Part shown: piece by piece, positions 46,393 to 56,134 of the stretch
Position numbering within the stretch: position 1 is the first letter of the stretch
Layout of the letters: each line of letters starts with the position of its first letter
Assembly: GCF_013032855.1 (NCBI RefSeq)
Contig: NZ_WQDA01000001.1
Span: 1,061,501 to 1,125,500, forward strand
Direction of reading: 5' to 3'
DNA length: 64,000 nucleotides
Origin: Ruegeria arenilitoris
GTDB lineage: Bacteria; Pseudomonadota; Alphaproteobacteria; Rhodobacterales; Rhodobacteraceae
Notes under the pieces: model-generated
What the model was told of the DNA's origin: nothing
The model's input: the letters and a program-made list of their open reading frames with translations, nothing else
Database searches by the model: none
Position numbers and translations under genes: made by a program

Positions 46393-49300
46393 TTATTCCA
46401 ACTCGACCAAAAGATCCTTGGCGTCGATCTGGCCGCCGGGCTGGACATGCACCGCCTTCACGGTTGCGTCGCGTTCGGCATGGATGCCGGTTTCCATTTT
46501 CATGGCTTCGATCGTCAGCAGAAGGTCGCCTTCTTTGACCTCCAGCCCGGCGGTGACGGCGACAGTCGAAACCACGCCCGGCATTGGCGCGCCGACATGG
46601 TTGGCGTTTCCGACCTCGGCCTTAGGACGCTGGGCGGTCGAAGCTTGCACAAGGCGGTTGGGAACGCGGATGACGCGCGGTTGGCCATTGAGTTCAAAGA
46701 ACACTTTGACCTCGCCATTCTCGTCCGTCTCCCCAATAGCCTGGCAGCGGATTTCCAGCGTTTTGCCCGGGTCGATCTCGGCCGAGATCTCCTCTCCCGG
46801 CTCCATTCCGTAAAAGAAGGTGCGGGTGGGCAGGGTGCGTACCGGGCCATAGATGCGGTGACGGCCCATGTAGTCCAGGAACACCTTGGGATACATCAGG
46901 TATCCGTTCAGGTCCTCGTCATCGACCTCCATGCCTTCCAGCTGTTTCGAGAGCTCCGCGCGGGTGGCCTCCAAATCAACCGGAGGCACGTCTTTGCCCG
47001 GCCGTTCGGTGTTCGGCTTTTCGCCTTTCAGCACCTTGGTCACGATCGTTTCGGGGAAACCGCCCGGAGGCTGGCCCAGATTGCCGCGCATCATGTCGAT
47101 GACTGAATCGGGGAAGGCCACGTCGGTCGAGGGATCCTCGACCTGCTCGCGGGTCAGGCCCTGACTGACCATCATCAGCGCCATGTCACCCACAACTTTC
47201 GAGGACGGCGTCACCTTGACGATGTCACCGAACATCTGGTTCACGTCCGCATACATCTGCGCGACTTCGTGCCAGCGTTCCTCCAGCCCCATCGAGCGCG
47301 CCTGCGCCTTGAGGTTGGTGAACTGGCCGCCCGGCATTTCGTGCAGATAGACCTCGGAGGCGGGGGCCTGCAGCCCGGATTCGAAGGCCGCGTATTGGCC
47401 GCGCACCGCCTCGAAGTAGTCGCTGATTTCGCGGATCGCCTTCACGTCCAACCCGGTGTCGCGGTCGGTGTGGCGCAGGGCCTCGACCACGGTGCCCAGC
47501 GTCGCCTGGCTGGTGTTGCCCGAGAAGCTGTCCATCGCGCAATCCACCACGTCCACGCCCGCCTCGCTGGCGGCCAGGATGGTGGCGCTGGCGATGCCGG
47601 CGGTGTCGTGGGTGTGGAAATGGATCGGCAGGCCGACCTCTTCCTTCAGTGCGCGGATCAGCACCCGCGCGGCGGCGGGTTTCAGCAGGCCGGCCATGTC
47701 CTTGAGGCCCAGAACATGGGCGCCGGCGTCGCGCAGTTCCTTGGCCATGCCGACATAGTATTTCAGGTCATACTTGGCGCGGTTCGGGTCGAGGATATCG
47801 CCGGTATAGCAGACGGTGCCTTCGCAGATCTTGCCGTTCTCGATCACCGCATCCATCGCCACGCGCATGTTCTCGACCCAGTTCAGCGAGTCGAAGACGC
47901 GGAACACGTCGATGTTCTGCGCGGCCTGGCGCACGAATTCCTGCACCACGTTGTCGGGATAGTTGGTATAGCCCACCCCATTCGCACCGCGCAGCAGCAT
48001 CTGGGTCATCAGGTTGGGCATGGCCTCGCGCAGGTCGCGCAGGCGCTGCCAGGGGCATTCCTGCAGGAAACGATAGGCCACGTCGAAAGTCGCCCCGCCC
48101 CAGCATTCGACGCTGAACAGCTGCGGCAGGTTCGCGGCATAGCTGGGTGCGACGCGGATCATGTCGATCGAGCGCATCCGGGTGGCCAGCAGCGACTGGT
48201 GCCCGTCGCGCATGGTGGTGTCTGTGATCAGCAACTGGCGCTGGGCCTTCATCCAGTCGGCCACGGCCTGCGGGCCCTTCTGTTCCAGCAGGTTGCGCGT
48301 GCCCATCAGCGGTTCCGCCTTGGGCGCGGGGGGCTTGGGTTCCTTGAGGTCGGCACGCGGCCGCGGGCGATCCTTGGTCTCGGGGTGCCCGTTCACCGTT
48401 ATGTCGGCGATATAGGTCAGAACCTTGGTGCCCCGGTCGCGGCGCTTCTTGAACTGAAACAGCTCGGGCGTCTCGTCGATGAACTTGGTGGTGTATTCGT
48501 TCGACAGGAAGGTCGGGTGCTTCAGCAGGTTTTCGACAAAGGCGATGTTGGTGGAAACACCGCGCACGCGGAACTCTCGTAGGGCGCGGTCCATCCGGGC
48601 AATCGCCTTTTCCGGCGTCGGTGCCCAGGCGGTGACCTTGGTCAGCAACGAGTCGTAATACCGCGTGATCACCCCGCCGGCATAGGCCGTGCCGCCATCC
48701 AGCCGGATGCCCATGCCCGTGGCCGAACGATAGGCCGTGATGCGCCCATAGTCGGGGATGAAGTTGTTGAGCGGGTCTTCGGTGGTCACGCGCGTCTGCA
48801 GCGCGTGGCCGTTCAGGCGGATTTCGTCCTGGCTGGCCTTGCCGGTGGCCTCGGCCAGGGTCTTGCCCTCGGCAATCAGGATCTGCGCCTGCACGATGTC
48901 GATGCCGGTGACCTCTTCGGTCACTGTGTGTTCGACCTGGACGCGGGGGTTTACCTCGATGAAGTAGAACTTGCCGGTCTCCATATCCATCAGGAATTCG
49001 ACCGTGCCGGCGCATTCATAGTTCACATGCGCGCAGATGCGGCGGCCCAGGTCGCAGATCTCGGCGCGTTGCTCTTCGGTCAGATAGGGGGCAGGGGCGC
49101 GCTCCACGACCTTCTGGTTGCGGCGCTGGACCGAGCAGTCACGTTCGTACAGGTGATAGATCTGCCCGTGTTTGTCGCCCAGGATCTGCACCTCGACATG
49201 GCGGGCGCGGGTGATCATCTTTTCCAGATAGCCCTCGCCATTGCCGAACGCGGCCTCGGCCTCGCGACGGCCTTCCAGAACCTTCTCTTCCAACTCGTCT

Positions 49301-49830
49301 TCGGAATAGATCGGGCGCATCCCACGGCCGCCACCGCCCCACGACGCCTTGAGCATCAGCGGATAGCCGATCTCGGCCGCTTCCTTGCGGATCGCGTCCA
49401 TGTCGTCACCCAGCACCTCGGTCGCCGGGATCACCGGCACACCGGCGGCAATCGCCACCTTGCGGGCGCTGGCCTTGTCGCCCAGGGCGCGCATAGTTTC
49501 GGCCTTGGGGCCAATGAAGGTAATGCCGTTCTGAACGCAGGCATCCACGAAATCGGGGTTTTCCGACAGCAGGCCATAGCCCGGGTGGATGGCGTCTGCG
49601 CCGCTTTCCTTGGCGACGCGGATGATCTCGTCGATCGACAGATAGGCCGCGACCGGGCCCAGACCCTCGCCGATGCGATACGCCTCGTCCGCCTTGAACC
49701 GGTGCAGGCCCAGCTTGTCCTCCTCGGCATAGACGGCAACGGTGCGTTTGCCCATCTCGTTCGCGGCGCGCATCACGCGAATGGCAATCTCACCCCTGTT
49801 GGCGATCAGGATTTTCTTGAAGTCAGTCAT
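46393..49830 (-). CDS. pyc: Pyruvate carboxylase
   Basis: 1145 residues, the full single-chain enzyme that makes oxaloacetate from pyruvate and bicarbonate. The biotin carboxylase domain (about 1-460) starts FKKILIANRGEIAIRVMRAA and has the ATP loop SWGGGGRGM. The carboxyltransferase TIM barrel (about 535-800) contains DTTMRDGHQSL. The allosteric/tetramer region follows, and the biotinyl domain at the end has AMKMET with the biotinylated lysine at 1111. Its terminator is shared with the convergent neighbour. Confidence 0.98.
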   Translation of the reverse strand: MTDFKKILIANRGEIAIRVMRAANEMGKRTVAVYAEEDKLGLHRFKADEAYRIGEGLGPVAAYLSIDEIIRVAKESGADAIHPGYGLLSENPDFVDACVQNGITFIGPKAETMRALGDKASARKVAIAAGVPVIPATEVLGDDMDAIRKEAAEIGYPLMLKASWGGGGRGMRPIYSEDELEEKVLEGRREAEAAFGNGEGYLEKMITRARHVEVQILGDKHGQIYHLYERDCSVQRRNQKVVERAPAPYLTEEQRAEICDLGRRICAHVNYECAGTVEFLMDMETGKFYFIEVNPRVQVEHTVTEEVTGIDIVQAQILIAEGKTLAEATGKASQDEIRLNGHALQTRVTTEDPLNNFIPDYGRITAYRSATGMGIRLDGGTAYAGGVITRYYDSLLTKVTAWAPTPEKAIARMDRALREFRVRGVSTNIAFVENLLKHPTFLSNEYTTKFIDETPELFQFKKRRDRGTKVLTYIADITVNGHPETKDRPRPRADLKEPKPPAPKAEPLMGTRNLLEQKGPQAVADWMKAQRQLLITDTTMRDGHQSLLATRMRSIDMIRVAPSYAANLPQLFSVECWGGATFDVAYRFLQECPWQRLRDLREAMPNLMTQMLLRGANGVGYTNYPDNVVQEFVRQAAQNIDVFRVFDSLNWVENMRVAMDAVIENGKICEGTVCYTGDILDPNRAKYDLKYYVGMAKELRDAGAHVLGLKDMAGLLKPAAARVLIRALKEEVGLPIHFHTHDTAGIASATILAASEAGVDVVDCAMDSFSGNTSQATLGTVVEALRHTDRDTGLDVKAIREISDYFEAVRGQYAAFESGLQAPASEVYLHEMPGGQFTNLKAQARSMGLEERWHEVAQMYADVNQMFGDIVKVTPSSKVVGDMALMMVSQGLTREQVEDPSTDVAFPDSVIDMMRGNLGQPPGGFPETIVTKVLKGEKPNTERPGKDVPPVDLEATRAELSKQLEGMEVDDEDLNGYLMYPKVFLDYMGRHRIYGPVRTLPTRTFFYGMEPGEEISAEIDPGKTLEIRCQAIGETDENGEVKVFFELNGQPRVIRVPNRLVQASTAQRPKAEVGNANHVGAPMPGVVSTVAVTAGLEVKEGDLLLTIEAMKMETGIHAERDATVKAVHVQPGGQIDAKDLLVELE

Positions 49831-49928
49831 GGCAAGTCCCGGTCTTTTTCATTTGGCCGTGTTAATAGACCGAGATTACGCGCAGATATATCTGTAGTTC
49901 TGGGTAGAACCGGCATGTTATCGCTCGC

Positions 49929-49951
49929 AAACGCCGCCTATTGCGGCGTTT
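49929..49951 (-). terminator. Intrinsic terminator after the lldD-like gene
   Basis: AACGCCGC (49930-49937) and GCGGCGTT (49943-49950) pair over 8 bp around CTATT. The element lies at the 3' end of the hydroxy-acid dehydrogenase gene and has a short T stretch on the minus strand. Confidence 0.55.
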
Positions 49952-51111
49952 TATGGCACATGCTGCATCGCGGCATCAATGTTTGCGTTAACATTCGGCA
50001 GATCTTTTAGCGTTGCGGCGCCCAGTTGTCCCATATTTGCAAGCATATCCTGCCGCAGAATGTCGATGACATGGGCCGGGCCGCGCTTGCCCAATGCTGC
50101 AACGCCATAGAGGAAAGCCCGCCCGAGCATGACCAGATCGGCGCCCAAGGCCCGCGCCCGCAGGATGTCCAGCCCGCCCGAGATCCCGCTGTCGAAGATC
50201 AGCGGCAGGTCGGTGGTGGCGCGGATGGCGGGCAGCATGTCGATGCTGGCCGGCGCGCCATCGAACTGGCGACCACCGTGATTCGACACCCACAGAGCGT
50301 CGATCCCGGCCTGTTTCAACCGCTCGGCATCCTCGGGGCGCAGCACGCCCTTGATAATGAACGACCCCTGCCAGTGGTCGCGCAGCCATTTGACGTAATC
50401 CATGCCCGGAGAGGTCCTGAGCAGGTATCCGATATGCGCCGTGGGCGGCAGGTTGGCGGTGCCGTCGATATATCTGTCCAGCGTGCGCATCCGGGGCTTG
50501 CCGTGACGCGCCATGCCCCAGGCCCAGGCCGGGCGGGCGGCGATCTGCGCCAGCAGGCGTGGCGTCAGGCGCGGCGGATGGGTCAGGCCCGAGCGGGTCT
50601 GCCGTTCCCGGCGCGAGGCCACGGGCACATCGACGGTCAGCACCAGCGTCCCGAACCCGGCGGACCGGGCGCGGTTCAGCAGGTCGGCGCGAATCTCGGG
50701 GTCTTTGGGCGGGTACAACTGGAACCAGGCGTCGGGGCCGATATGCGGGGCCATGTCCTCGGGGCTTTGGCTGGCGACGGTGGACAGAACATAGGGTATG
50801 CCCGCCTGCGCAGCGGCGCGCGCCATCAGCGCCTCGGCCCCCGGCCAGACCAGTCCGCACATCCCGATCGGGGCCATGCCGAAGGGCAGCGGATGGTCGC
50901 GCCCCAGAAAGCGGGTGCTGGTGTCGAATTCCAACGGGCCCTTCAGGATGGCGGGCAGAAACCCGATCCGGTCCAGCGCTGCCCGGTTGCGTTTCAGCGC
51001 GGTCTCGGCCCCGGTGCCGCTGTCGACATAGTCCCAGACAAAGCGCGGCAGCCGACGGCGTGCGCGGCGCTTCAGATCCTCGATGCTTGGATAGGTGCTG
51101 TGCAGGTCCAT
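49951..51111 (-). CDS. FMN-dependent alpha-hydroxy-acid dehydrogenase (LldD-like)
   Basis: 386 residues, TIM barrel of the L-lactate dehydrogenase/glycolate oxidase family. Visible are YVDSGTGAETALKRN, PFGMAPIGMCGL, LVLTVDVPVASRRERQ, FIIKGVLRPEDAERL and the catalytic WVSNHGGRQFDGAPAS. It oxidises an L-2-hydroxy acid to the 2-oxo acid using FMN. Lactate is the likeliest substrate, not proven. If lactate, it would feed pyruvate to the adjacent pyruvate carboxylase. Confidence 0.92.
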   Translation of the reverse strand: MDLHSTYPSIEDLKRRARRRLPRFVWDYVDSGTGAETALKRNRAALDRIGFLPAILKGPLEFDTSTRFLGRDHPLPFGMAPIGMCGLVWPGAEALMARAAAQAGIPYVLSTVASQSPEDMAPHIGPDAWFQLYPPKDPEIRADLLNRARSAGFGTLVLTVDVPVASRRERQTRSGLTHPPRLTPRLLAQIAARPAWAWGMARHGKPRMRTLDRYIDGTANLPPTAHIGYLLRTSPGMDYVKWLRDHWQGSFIIKGVLRPEDAERLKQAGIDALWVSNHGGRQFDGAPASIDMLPAIRATTDLPLIFDSGISGGLDILRARALGADLVMLGRAFLYGVAALGKRGPAHVIDILRQDMLANMGQLGAATLKDLPNVNANIDAAMQHVP

Positions 51112-51216
51112 GCAGATTGATCCGACCTGCCGCGCGATTCGGCAAGGGTTTCAGTCGGATGCAGCCCGCACCTGACGGCTCAACCATCGCTACGAAAGAA
51201 ATTCGCAAAACCGTGC

Positions 51217-51231
51217 GAACAAGCCGTGAAC
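51217..51231 (+). promoter_or_regulatory. Alphaproteobacterial LexA (SOS) box before uvrD
   Basis: GAAC-N7-GAAC (GAAC at 51217-51220, GAAC at 51228-51231) exactly matches the reverse complement of the GTTC-N7-GTTC LexA site known in Rhodobacter and relatives. It lies 42 nt before the helicase ATG. Confidence 0.7.
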
Positions 51232-51272
51232 AAACCCTTTCCCTCGGCGCACTTCCGGCTTAGTTTGGGCGG

Positions 51273-53675
51273 ATGAGCAGTTTCGATGAAAATGACGCCT
51301 TCGAGGGCGCCTCGCTGTCGGCCCGCGCCATGGCCGCGCTTCGGCCCGAGGCGGACTACTTGAATGAATTGAACCCGGCGCAGCGGGAAGCGGTCGAGCT
51401 GTTGGATGGCCCGATCCTGATGCTGGCCGGGGCGGGCACCGGCAAGACCAAAGCCCTGACCACCCGCATTGCGCATCTGCTGAACACCGGGCGGGCCCGC
51501 CCGAACGAGATTCTGGCGGTGACCTTTACCAACAAGGCTGCGCGCGAGATGAAGGAACGGGTCGGCCGCCTGCTGGGCCAGCCCGCCGAGGGGATGCCGT
51601 GGCTGGGCACGTTCCACTCGATCTGCGTCAAGCTGCTGCGCCGCCATGCGGAACTGGCGGGGCTGAAGTCGAACTTCACCATTCTGGATACCGACGACCA
51701 GTTGCGATTGCTCAAGCAGTTGGTGCAGGCCGCCAATATCGACGACAAGCGCTGGCCCGCGCGGATGCTGGCGGGCATCATCGACGACTGGAAGAACCGC
51801 GCCCTGACGCCCGACAAAGTGCCCGCCGCCGATGCCGGGGCCTACAACAACAAGGGCGTCGAGCTTTACGCTCAATACCAGACCCGCCTGCGAGAGTTGA
51901 ACGCGGTGGATTTCGGCGACCTGCTGTTGCACATGGTCACCATCTTCCAGACCCACGCGGACGTGCTGGAACAATACCAGCGCTGGTTCCGCTACATCCT
52001 TGTGGACGAGTATCAGGACACCAATATCGCCCAGTACCTGTGGCTGCGGCTGTTGGCGGGCGGGCACAAGAATATCTGCTGCGTCGGCGACGACGACCAG
52101 TCGATCTATGGCTGGCGCGGGGCCGAGGTGGGCAACATCCTGCGGTTCGAGAAGGACTTTCCCGGCGCCCATGTGGTGCGTCTGGAGCAGAACTACCGCT
52201 CGACCCCGCATATTCTGGCCGCCGCCTCGAACGTGATCCGTGGCAATGAAAGCCGTCTGGGAAAGGAGTTGTGGACCGACAAGCCCGGGGGCGAAAAGGT
52301 CCGCCTGATCGGCCACTGGGATGGTGAGGAGGAGGCCCGTTGGATCGGCGAAGAGATCGACGCCATGCAGGGCGGCACCCGTGGCGTGCGACCGATGAAC
52401 CTGGACGAAATCGCCATCCTTGTGCGCGCCAGCCATCAGATGCGCGCCTTCGAGGACCGGTTCCTGACCATCGGCCTGCCCTACAAGGTGATCGGCGGCC
52501 CTCGATTCTATGAACGGATGGAGATCCGAGATGCCATGGCCTATTTCCGGCTGGTGGTCAGCCCCGAGGACGATCTGGCTTTCGAGCGGATCGTGAACAC
52601 GCCCAAGCGCGGCTTGGGCGACAAGGCGCAGCAGACGATCCAGCGCACCGCGCGCGAACATGGTGTGTCGCTGGTTCAGGGCGCGCGGATCGCTGTGGAG
52701 CAAGGGCTGATCAAGGGCAAGGGCGGCGCGGCTCTGCGTGAACTGGTAGAAGGGCTGGCGCGCTGGAACGCGATGACCCGCGGCCCCCGGATCGAGATCG
52801 AGGATGATGCGGTCATCGACGACGGAACCGCGCCCGTGCGCTATGGCCCGCCCGAGGTGTCGCATATCGAACTGGCGCAGATCGTGCTGGACGAATCCGG
52901 CTATACCGCCCACTGGCAGAACGACAAGACGCCGGAGGCTCCGGGGCGGTTGGAAAACCTGAAGGAACTGGTGAACCAGCTGGACAATTTCGAGAACCTG
53001 CAAGGGTTCCTGGAGCATGTCAGCCTGGTGATGGACAACGAACAGGACAGCGGCGGGCCCAAGGTCTCGATCATGACCCTGCACGCGGCCAAGGGGCTGG
53101 AGTTTCCGGCCGTGTTCCTGCCGGGGTGGGAGGACGGTCTGTTCCCCTCGCAACGGTCGATGGACGAGTCCGGCCTCAAGGGGCTCGAGGAGGAACGGCG
53201 GCTGGCTTATGTGGGCATCACCCGCGCCGAGGAGGTCTGCACCATTTCCTTCGCCGCCAACCGGCGGGTGTTCGGGCAGTGGCAGAACGCGATGCCTTCG
53301 CGTTTCATCGATGAATTGCCCGAGGATCATGTCGAGGTTCTGACACCTCCGGGCCTCTATGGCGGCGGCCAGATGTCGGCGGGCATCGAGACCCGCGCGG
53401 CGCAGGCCAATGTCTACAACTCGCCGGGCTGGAAACGGATGCAGGCGCGGCAGGGGCAATACGGCATGTCGCAGCCGCGTGAATCCCGCAACACCGTGAT
53501 CGACGCGACCGCCGTGGCCAGCTTCACCTTGGGCGAGCGTGTGTTCCACCAGAAGTTCGGCTATGGCGGCGTGGTCGGGATCGAGGGCGACAAGGTCGAG
53601 GTCGAGTTCGACAAGGCCGGAACCAAGAAGGTCGTCGCGCAGTATCTGTCCGCAAAAGACGACGTGCCATTCTAG
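51273..53675 (+). CDS. uvrD: UvrD/PcrA-type superfamily 1 DNA helicase
   Basis: 800 residues. The SF1 motifs occur in order: Walker A GAGTGKT (residues 53-59), TFTNKAAREMKER, VDEYQDTN (motif II), DDDQSIYGWRGA (III), RLEQNYRST (IV), MTLHAAKGLEF (V) and EERRLAYVGITRA (VI). A C-terminal Tudor-like RNA-polymerase-interaction element (VFHQKFGYGGVVGIEGDKV) is typical of UvrD/PcrA. It unwinds DNA 3' to 5' in excision and mismatch repair. The LexA box upstream supports SOS control. Confidence 0.95.
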   Translation: MSSFDENDAFEGASLSARAMAALRPEADYLNELNPAQREAVELLDGPILMLAGAGTGKTKALTTRIAHLLNTGRARPNEILAVTFTNKAAREMKERVGRLLGQPAEGMPWLGTFHSICVKLLRRHAELAGLKSNFTILDTDDQLRLLKQLVQAANIDDKRWPARMLAGIIDDWKNRALTPDKVPAADAGAYNNKGVELYAQYQTRLRELNAVDFGDLLLHMVTIFQTHADVLEQYQRWFRYILVDEYQDTNIAQYLWLRLLAGGHKNICCVGDDDQSIYGWRGAEVGNILRFEKDFPGAHVVRLEQNYRSTPHILAAASNVIRGNESRLGKELWTDKPGGEKVRLIGHWDGEEEARWIGEEIDAMQGGTRGVRPMNLDEIAILVRASHQMRAFEDRFLTIGLPYKVIGGPRFYERMEIRDAMAYFRLVVSPEDDLAFERIVNTPKRGLGDKAQQTIQRTAREHGVSLVQGARIAVEQGLIKGKGGAALRELVEGLARWNAMTRGPRIEIEDDAVIDDGTAPVRYGPPEVSHIELAQIVLDESGYTAHWQNDKTPEAPGRLENLKELVNQLDNFENLQGFLEHVSLVMDNEQDSGGPKVSIMTLHAAKGLEFPAVFLPGWEDGLFPSQRSMDESGLKGLEEERRLAYVGITRAEEVCTISFAANRRVFGQWQNAMPSRFIDELPEDHVEVLTPPGLYGGGQMSAGIETRAAQANVYNSPGWKRMQARQGQYGMSQPRESRNTVIDATAVASFTLGERVFHQKFGYGGVVGIEGDKVEVEFDKAGTKKVVAQYLSAKDDVPF

Positions 53676-53706
53676 GCTAGGGCAGCGCGACCAGCCGGTT
53701 GTCGGG

Positions 53707-54309
53707 CTACTTCAGCGCTGCTTCCAACCGTGCATAGCTGCAGAAACAGCGCTTTGCATATTCGACTTTTCTGATGGAGTCGGTGGCGAGACCTGCAGCT
53801 TTGCCACAGTCCTCGCGCGCGGCCCCAGCCATCTGAAAGGCCGGGCTGTTGCGCCCCGAACCTTCCAATTGGGTCCGGCGTGCAGAGGCCTCGCCAAGCC
53901 TTTGCATCAGGTCGTTCTGCAATTCGTCGCCTACTGCTGCTTCGGTCAGCTGGACATCTCGATAGCTTCGGCAGGCTGCTAGTATTTCGGCCAAACCGAC
54001 CGTGACGCGCCGGTTTCGACGATCGGCGGTCGCGACTGCGATCAGCAGATCCGATTTGCCGCGGCTCGAGATGCTGCCGATCTCATCCACCGGTACACCG
54101 GCTTCGATAAACGCGCGGGCAACCGTATTGGCGCGTCGCTGGCCGAGGCCTTGATTGTAACCCGTCGATCCGACCGCGTCGGTGTATCCCACAACCACCG
54201 TTGGCTTGTAGCTGTTGATGGCTTTCAATCGCTTAGCGATTTCAGCGACTTGTTGCCGGCCTTCGGCATCAAGCTGGTCCGTGTCAAAGTTGAAGTTCAA
54301 CCGAATCAA
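53707..54309 (-). pseudogene. OmpA-domain protein, probably truncated at its N-terminus
   Basis: The 200-residue frame starts at TTG (54309) directly in an OmpA C-terminal domain. IRLNFNFDTDQLDAEGRQQV, VVGYTDAVGSTGYNQGLGQRRANTV and TADRRNRRVTVGLA contain the peptidoglycan-binding Asp/Arg residues. The frame stays open a further 21 codons upstream (decoding to WFPDPTSACDPKGFATG before IRLNF) to a stop at 54373-54375, and no ATG or signal peptide is found. Family members are exported and need one. Either the 5' end was lost or frameshifted, or a non-canonical start is used. Confidence 0.55.
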
Positions 54310-54651
54310 ACCCGTTGCAAAGCCTTTGGGATCGCAGGCTGAAGTAGGGTCTGGAAACCAAACCTGCCTCCGCTACTTCCCACTCAAAGAATTGGGCTGG
54401 GACGAAATAAATGAAGGGTGTTCTCGAATATTTTTATCCGGTTGCGGCAGATGGGCGACCTCCGTCGCAATCGTGCTCGCGGGCGCGCCCAAGCACTACC
54501 TTATGTACAACAGGGTGCAGATTCTGATGCGCGTGAAGACCCAGCCGACTGCAGAAACACGTGCGACCAGCCGCTGGACATCTTCTGTGCCCCTGAGGGC
54601 TGTAAGAGTTCGGAGTAACACCCGACGCAGTTCCGTCTGGTGCATAATGTC

Positions 54652-55860
54652 ATGAACTCTCGATCCTTGCCTGCAAACGACCCCGATATTCAAACGGTTG
54701 ACTGGACGCCGACACGGTCCGCGGGGCTGAAACGGCTTGAACAGTTTGTTGGTCGGTCCGGGCAGGCATATGCCGATACGCGAAACTTCGATCTCGGTCC
54801 GGCAGATCGCAGCAACACAACGGCATTGTCGCCATGGATCCGGCACCGTCTGATAACCGAGGTCGACGTCCTGAGCGCGGTGCTGGCGCGCCACAACCCG
54901 GCTGAATGCGAGAAATTCGTGCAGGAAGTTTTTTGGCGCGGCTATTTCAAGGGCTGGCTTGAGCAGCGTCCCAGCGTTTGGGCGTCCTATCTGCAGGATC
55001 TCGACAGCGCGCTGCAAAACCCAGGATCAGACTACGAGTGTGCCATTTCCGGTCGAACCGGACTCGATTGTTTTGATGCCTGGGCCGCCGAATTGGTTGA
55101 AACCGGATATCTGCACAATCACGCCCGGATGTGGTTTGCTTCGATCTGGATATTCACGCTGCGCTTGCCATGGCAACTGGGCGCGGATTTCTTCCTGCAG
55201 CACCTTATGGACGCCGATCCGGCTTCGAACACGCTAAGCTGGCGCTGGGTGGGTGGCCTTCACACCAAAGGCAAAACCTATCTTGCCCGCGCGGAGAACA
55301 TCGCCCGCTACACCAATGGTCGTTTCCATCCTAAGGGGCTGGCGGCTACAGCGATCCCACTGACTGAGAGCGTCGCCCATCCGCTTTGCCCGATACCGGC
55401 TTCAGTCGCACCACCGCACGGGCCCTTCCTGCTTTTGCTGACCTTGGAGGATGTCGGCGGGGCAGCTTTGATGCCACATGAACCCGAGGCAGTTGTCGGA
55501 TTGCACGGTCCGGTCGATTCACGGTCAGGTCGGCCACAGACCGATTTCGCAGTTGGCGCGCTCGGTCACGCTTTAGCCAAGTGGCGACAGGATCCAGTTG
55601 CTGTGCGTGACTGGGCGGAACCCCTGCTGAACAAGGTCGAGGCGACGGGTGTTCGGCGGATCGTGACGCCCTATGCCCCCATTGGGCCGGTCCGCTCGGC
55701 ATTGGACGCCGCCGAGCCGTTGCTGATCCGACAAGGGATCGAGGTAATCCGCGTCCGACGTGGCTATGACAGTCTGGTTTGGCCGCATGCGACCCGTGGG
55801 TTCTTTGGTCTGAAAAAACAGATCCCGCAATTTCTGAAAGACCTTCACCTTACAGAATAA
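54652..55860 (+). CDS. Photolyase/cryptochrome-like protein with FAD domain first
   Basis: 402 residues. The N-terminal part (about residues 30-245) is the photolyase FAD-binding domain. TTALSPWIRHRLI resembles the TS-x-LSPYL motif, and FVQEVFWRGYFKGWLEQRP, NHARMWFASIWIFTLRLPWQ and DADPASNTLSWRWVGGLHTK are its core helices. The C-terminal part (GPFLLLLTLEDVGGAAL to PHATRGFFGLKKQIPQFL) looks like an alpha/beta domain. Standard photolyases have the alpha/beta domain first, so the order is swapped. GTG 54640 is an alternative start. Confidence 0.8.
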   Translation: MNSRSLPANDPDIQTVDWTPTRSAGLKRLEQFVGRSGQAYADTRNFDLGPADRSNTTALSPWIRHRLITEVDVLSAVLARHNPAECEKFVQEVFWRGYFKGWLEQRPSVWASYLQDLDSALQNPGSDYECAISGRTGLDCFDAWAAELVETGYLHNHARMWFASIWIFTLRLPWQLGADFFLQHLMDADPASNTLSWRWVGGLHTKGKTYLARAENIARYTNGRFHPKGLAATAIPLTESVAHPLCPIPASVAPPHGPFLLLLTLEDVGGAALMPHEPEAVVGLHGPVDSRSGRPQTDFAVGALGHALAKWRQDPVAVRDWAEPLLNKVEATGVRRIVTPYAPIGPVRSALDAAEPLLIRQGIEVIRVRRGYDSLVWPHATRGFFGLKKQIPQFLKDLHLTE

Positions 55861-55910
55861 CCCGCTCGTGGGTTTTCGGTTGTTCTCGAACAGTCCGCCC
55901 TTGGTGAAAC

Positions 55911-55950
55911 AAAAAACGGCGGTTCCCAGGGAGGAGGAGGGAACCGCCGT
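55911..55950 (-). terminator. Terminator closing the CcsR array
   Basis: On the minus strand the last hairpin has a 13-bp stem (AACGGCGGTTCCC pairing with GGGAACCGCCGTT), a CCTCCTCCC loop, and then TTTTTT. It serves both as a CcsR stem-loop and as the intrinsic terminator of the ccaF1-CcsR transcript. Confidence 0.85.
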
Positions 55951-55990
55951 TCTTGTCAACATCAGAGCAGGGAGGAGGAGAGCCCCGATG
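55918..55990 (-). ncRNA. CcsR/cuckoo-type small RNA, unit 4
   Basis: Two stem-loops, each with CCTCCTCCC in the loop on the minus strand (motifs at 55970-55978 and 55929-55937). The second has a perfect 10-bp GC stem and carries the terminator. The motif spacing is 41 nt, like the other units. Confidence 0.85.
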
Positions 55991-56024
55991 TATCCGAACC
56001 CGGGTTTTCCCCGGTATCTGAAGC

Positions 56025-56101
56025 GCGCGGTGACACCAGGGAGGAGGAAGGGAGCCACCGCGCTCTTTTCACATCGGGAAGGGAGGAGGAGAACCCGATG
56101 T
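56025..56101 (-). ncRNA. CcsR/cuckoo-type small RNA, unit 3
   Basis: The first stem-loop (56071-56101) has a perfect 8-bp ACATCGGG/CCCGATGT stem. The second (56025-56063) has GCGCGGTG/CACCGCGC arms. Loop motifs are at 56081-56089 and 56039-56047 (42 nt apart). Confidence 0.87.
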
Positions 56102-56134
56102 ATGCGTTTCCGGGTCTGGCCCGGTATTCGAAGG

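Noticed and set aside
54418..54618. Plus-strand 66-codon frame with a Cys-rich end
   Set aside because: No ribosome site, signal or family resemblance. It lies in the ambiguous stretch upstream of the OmpA remnant and is more likely chance.
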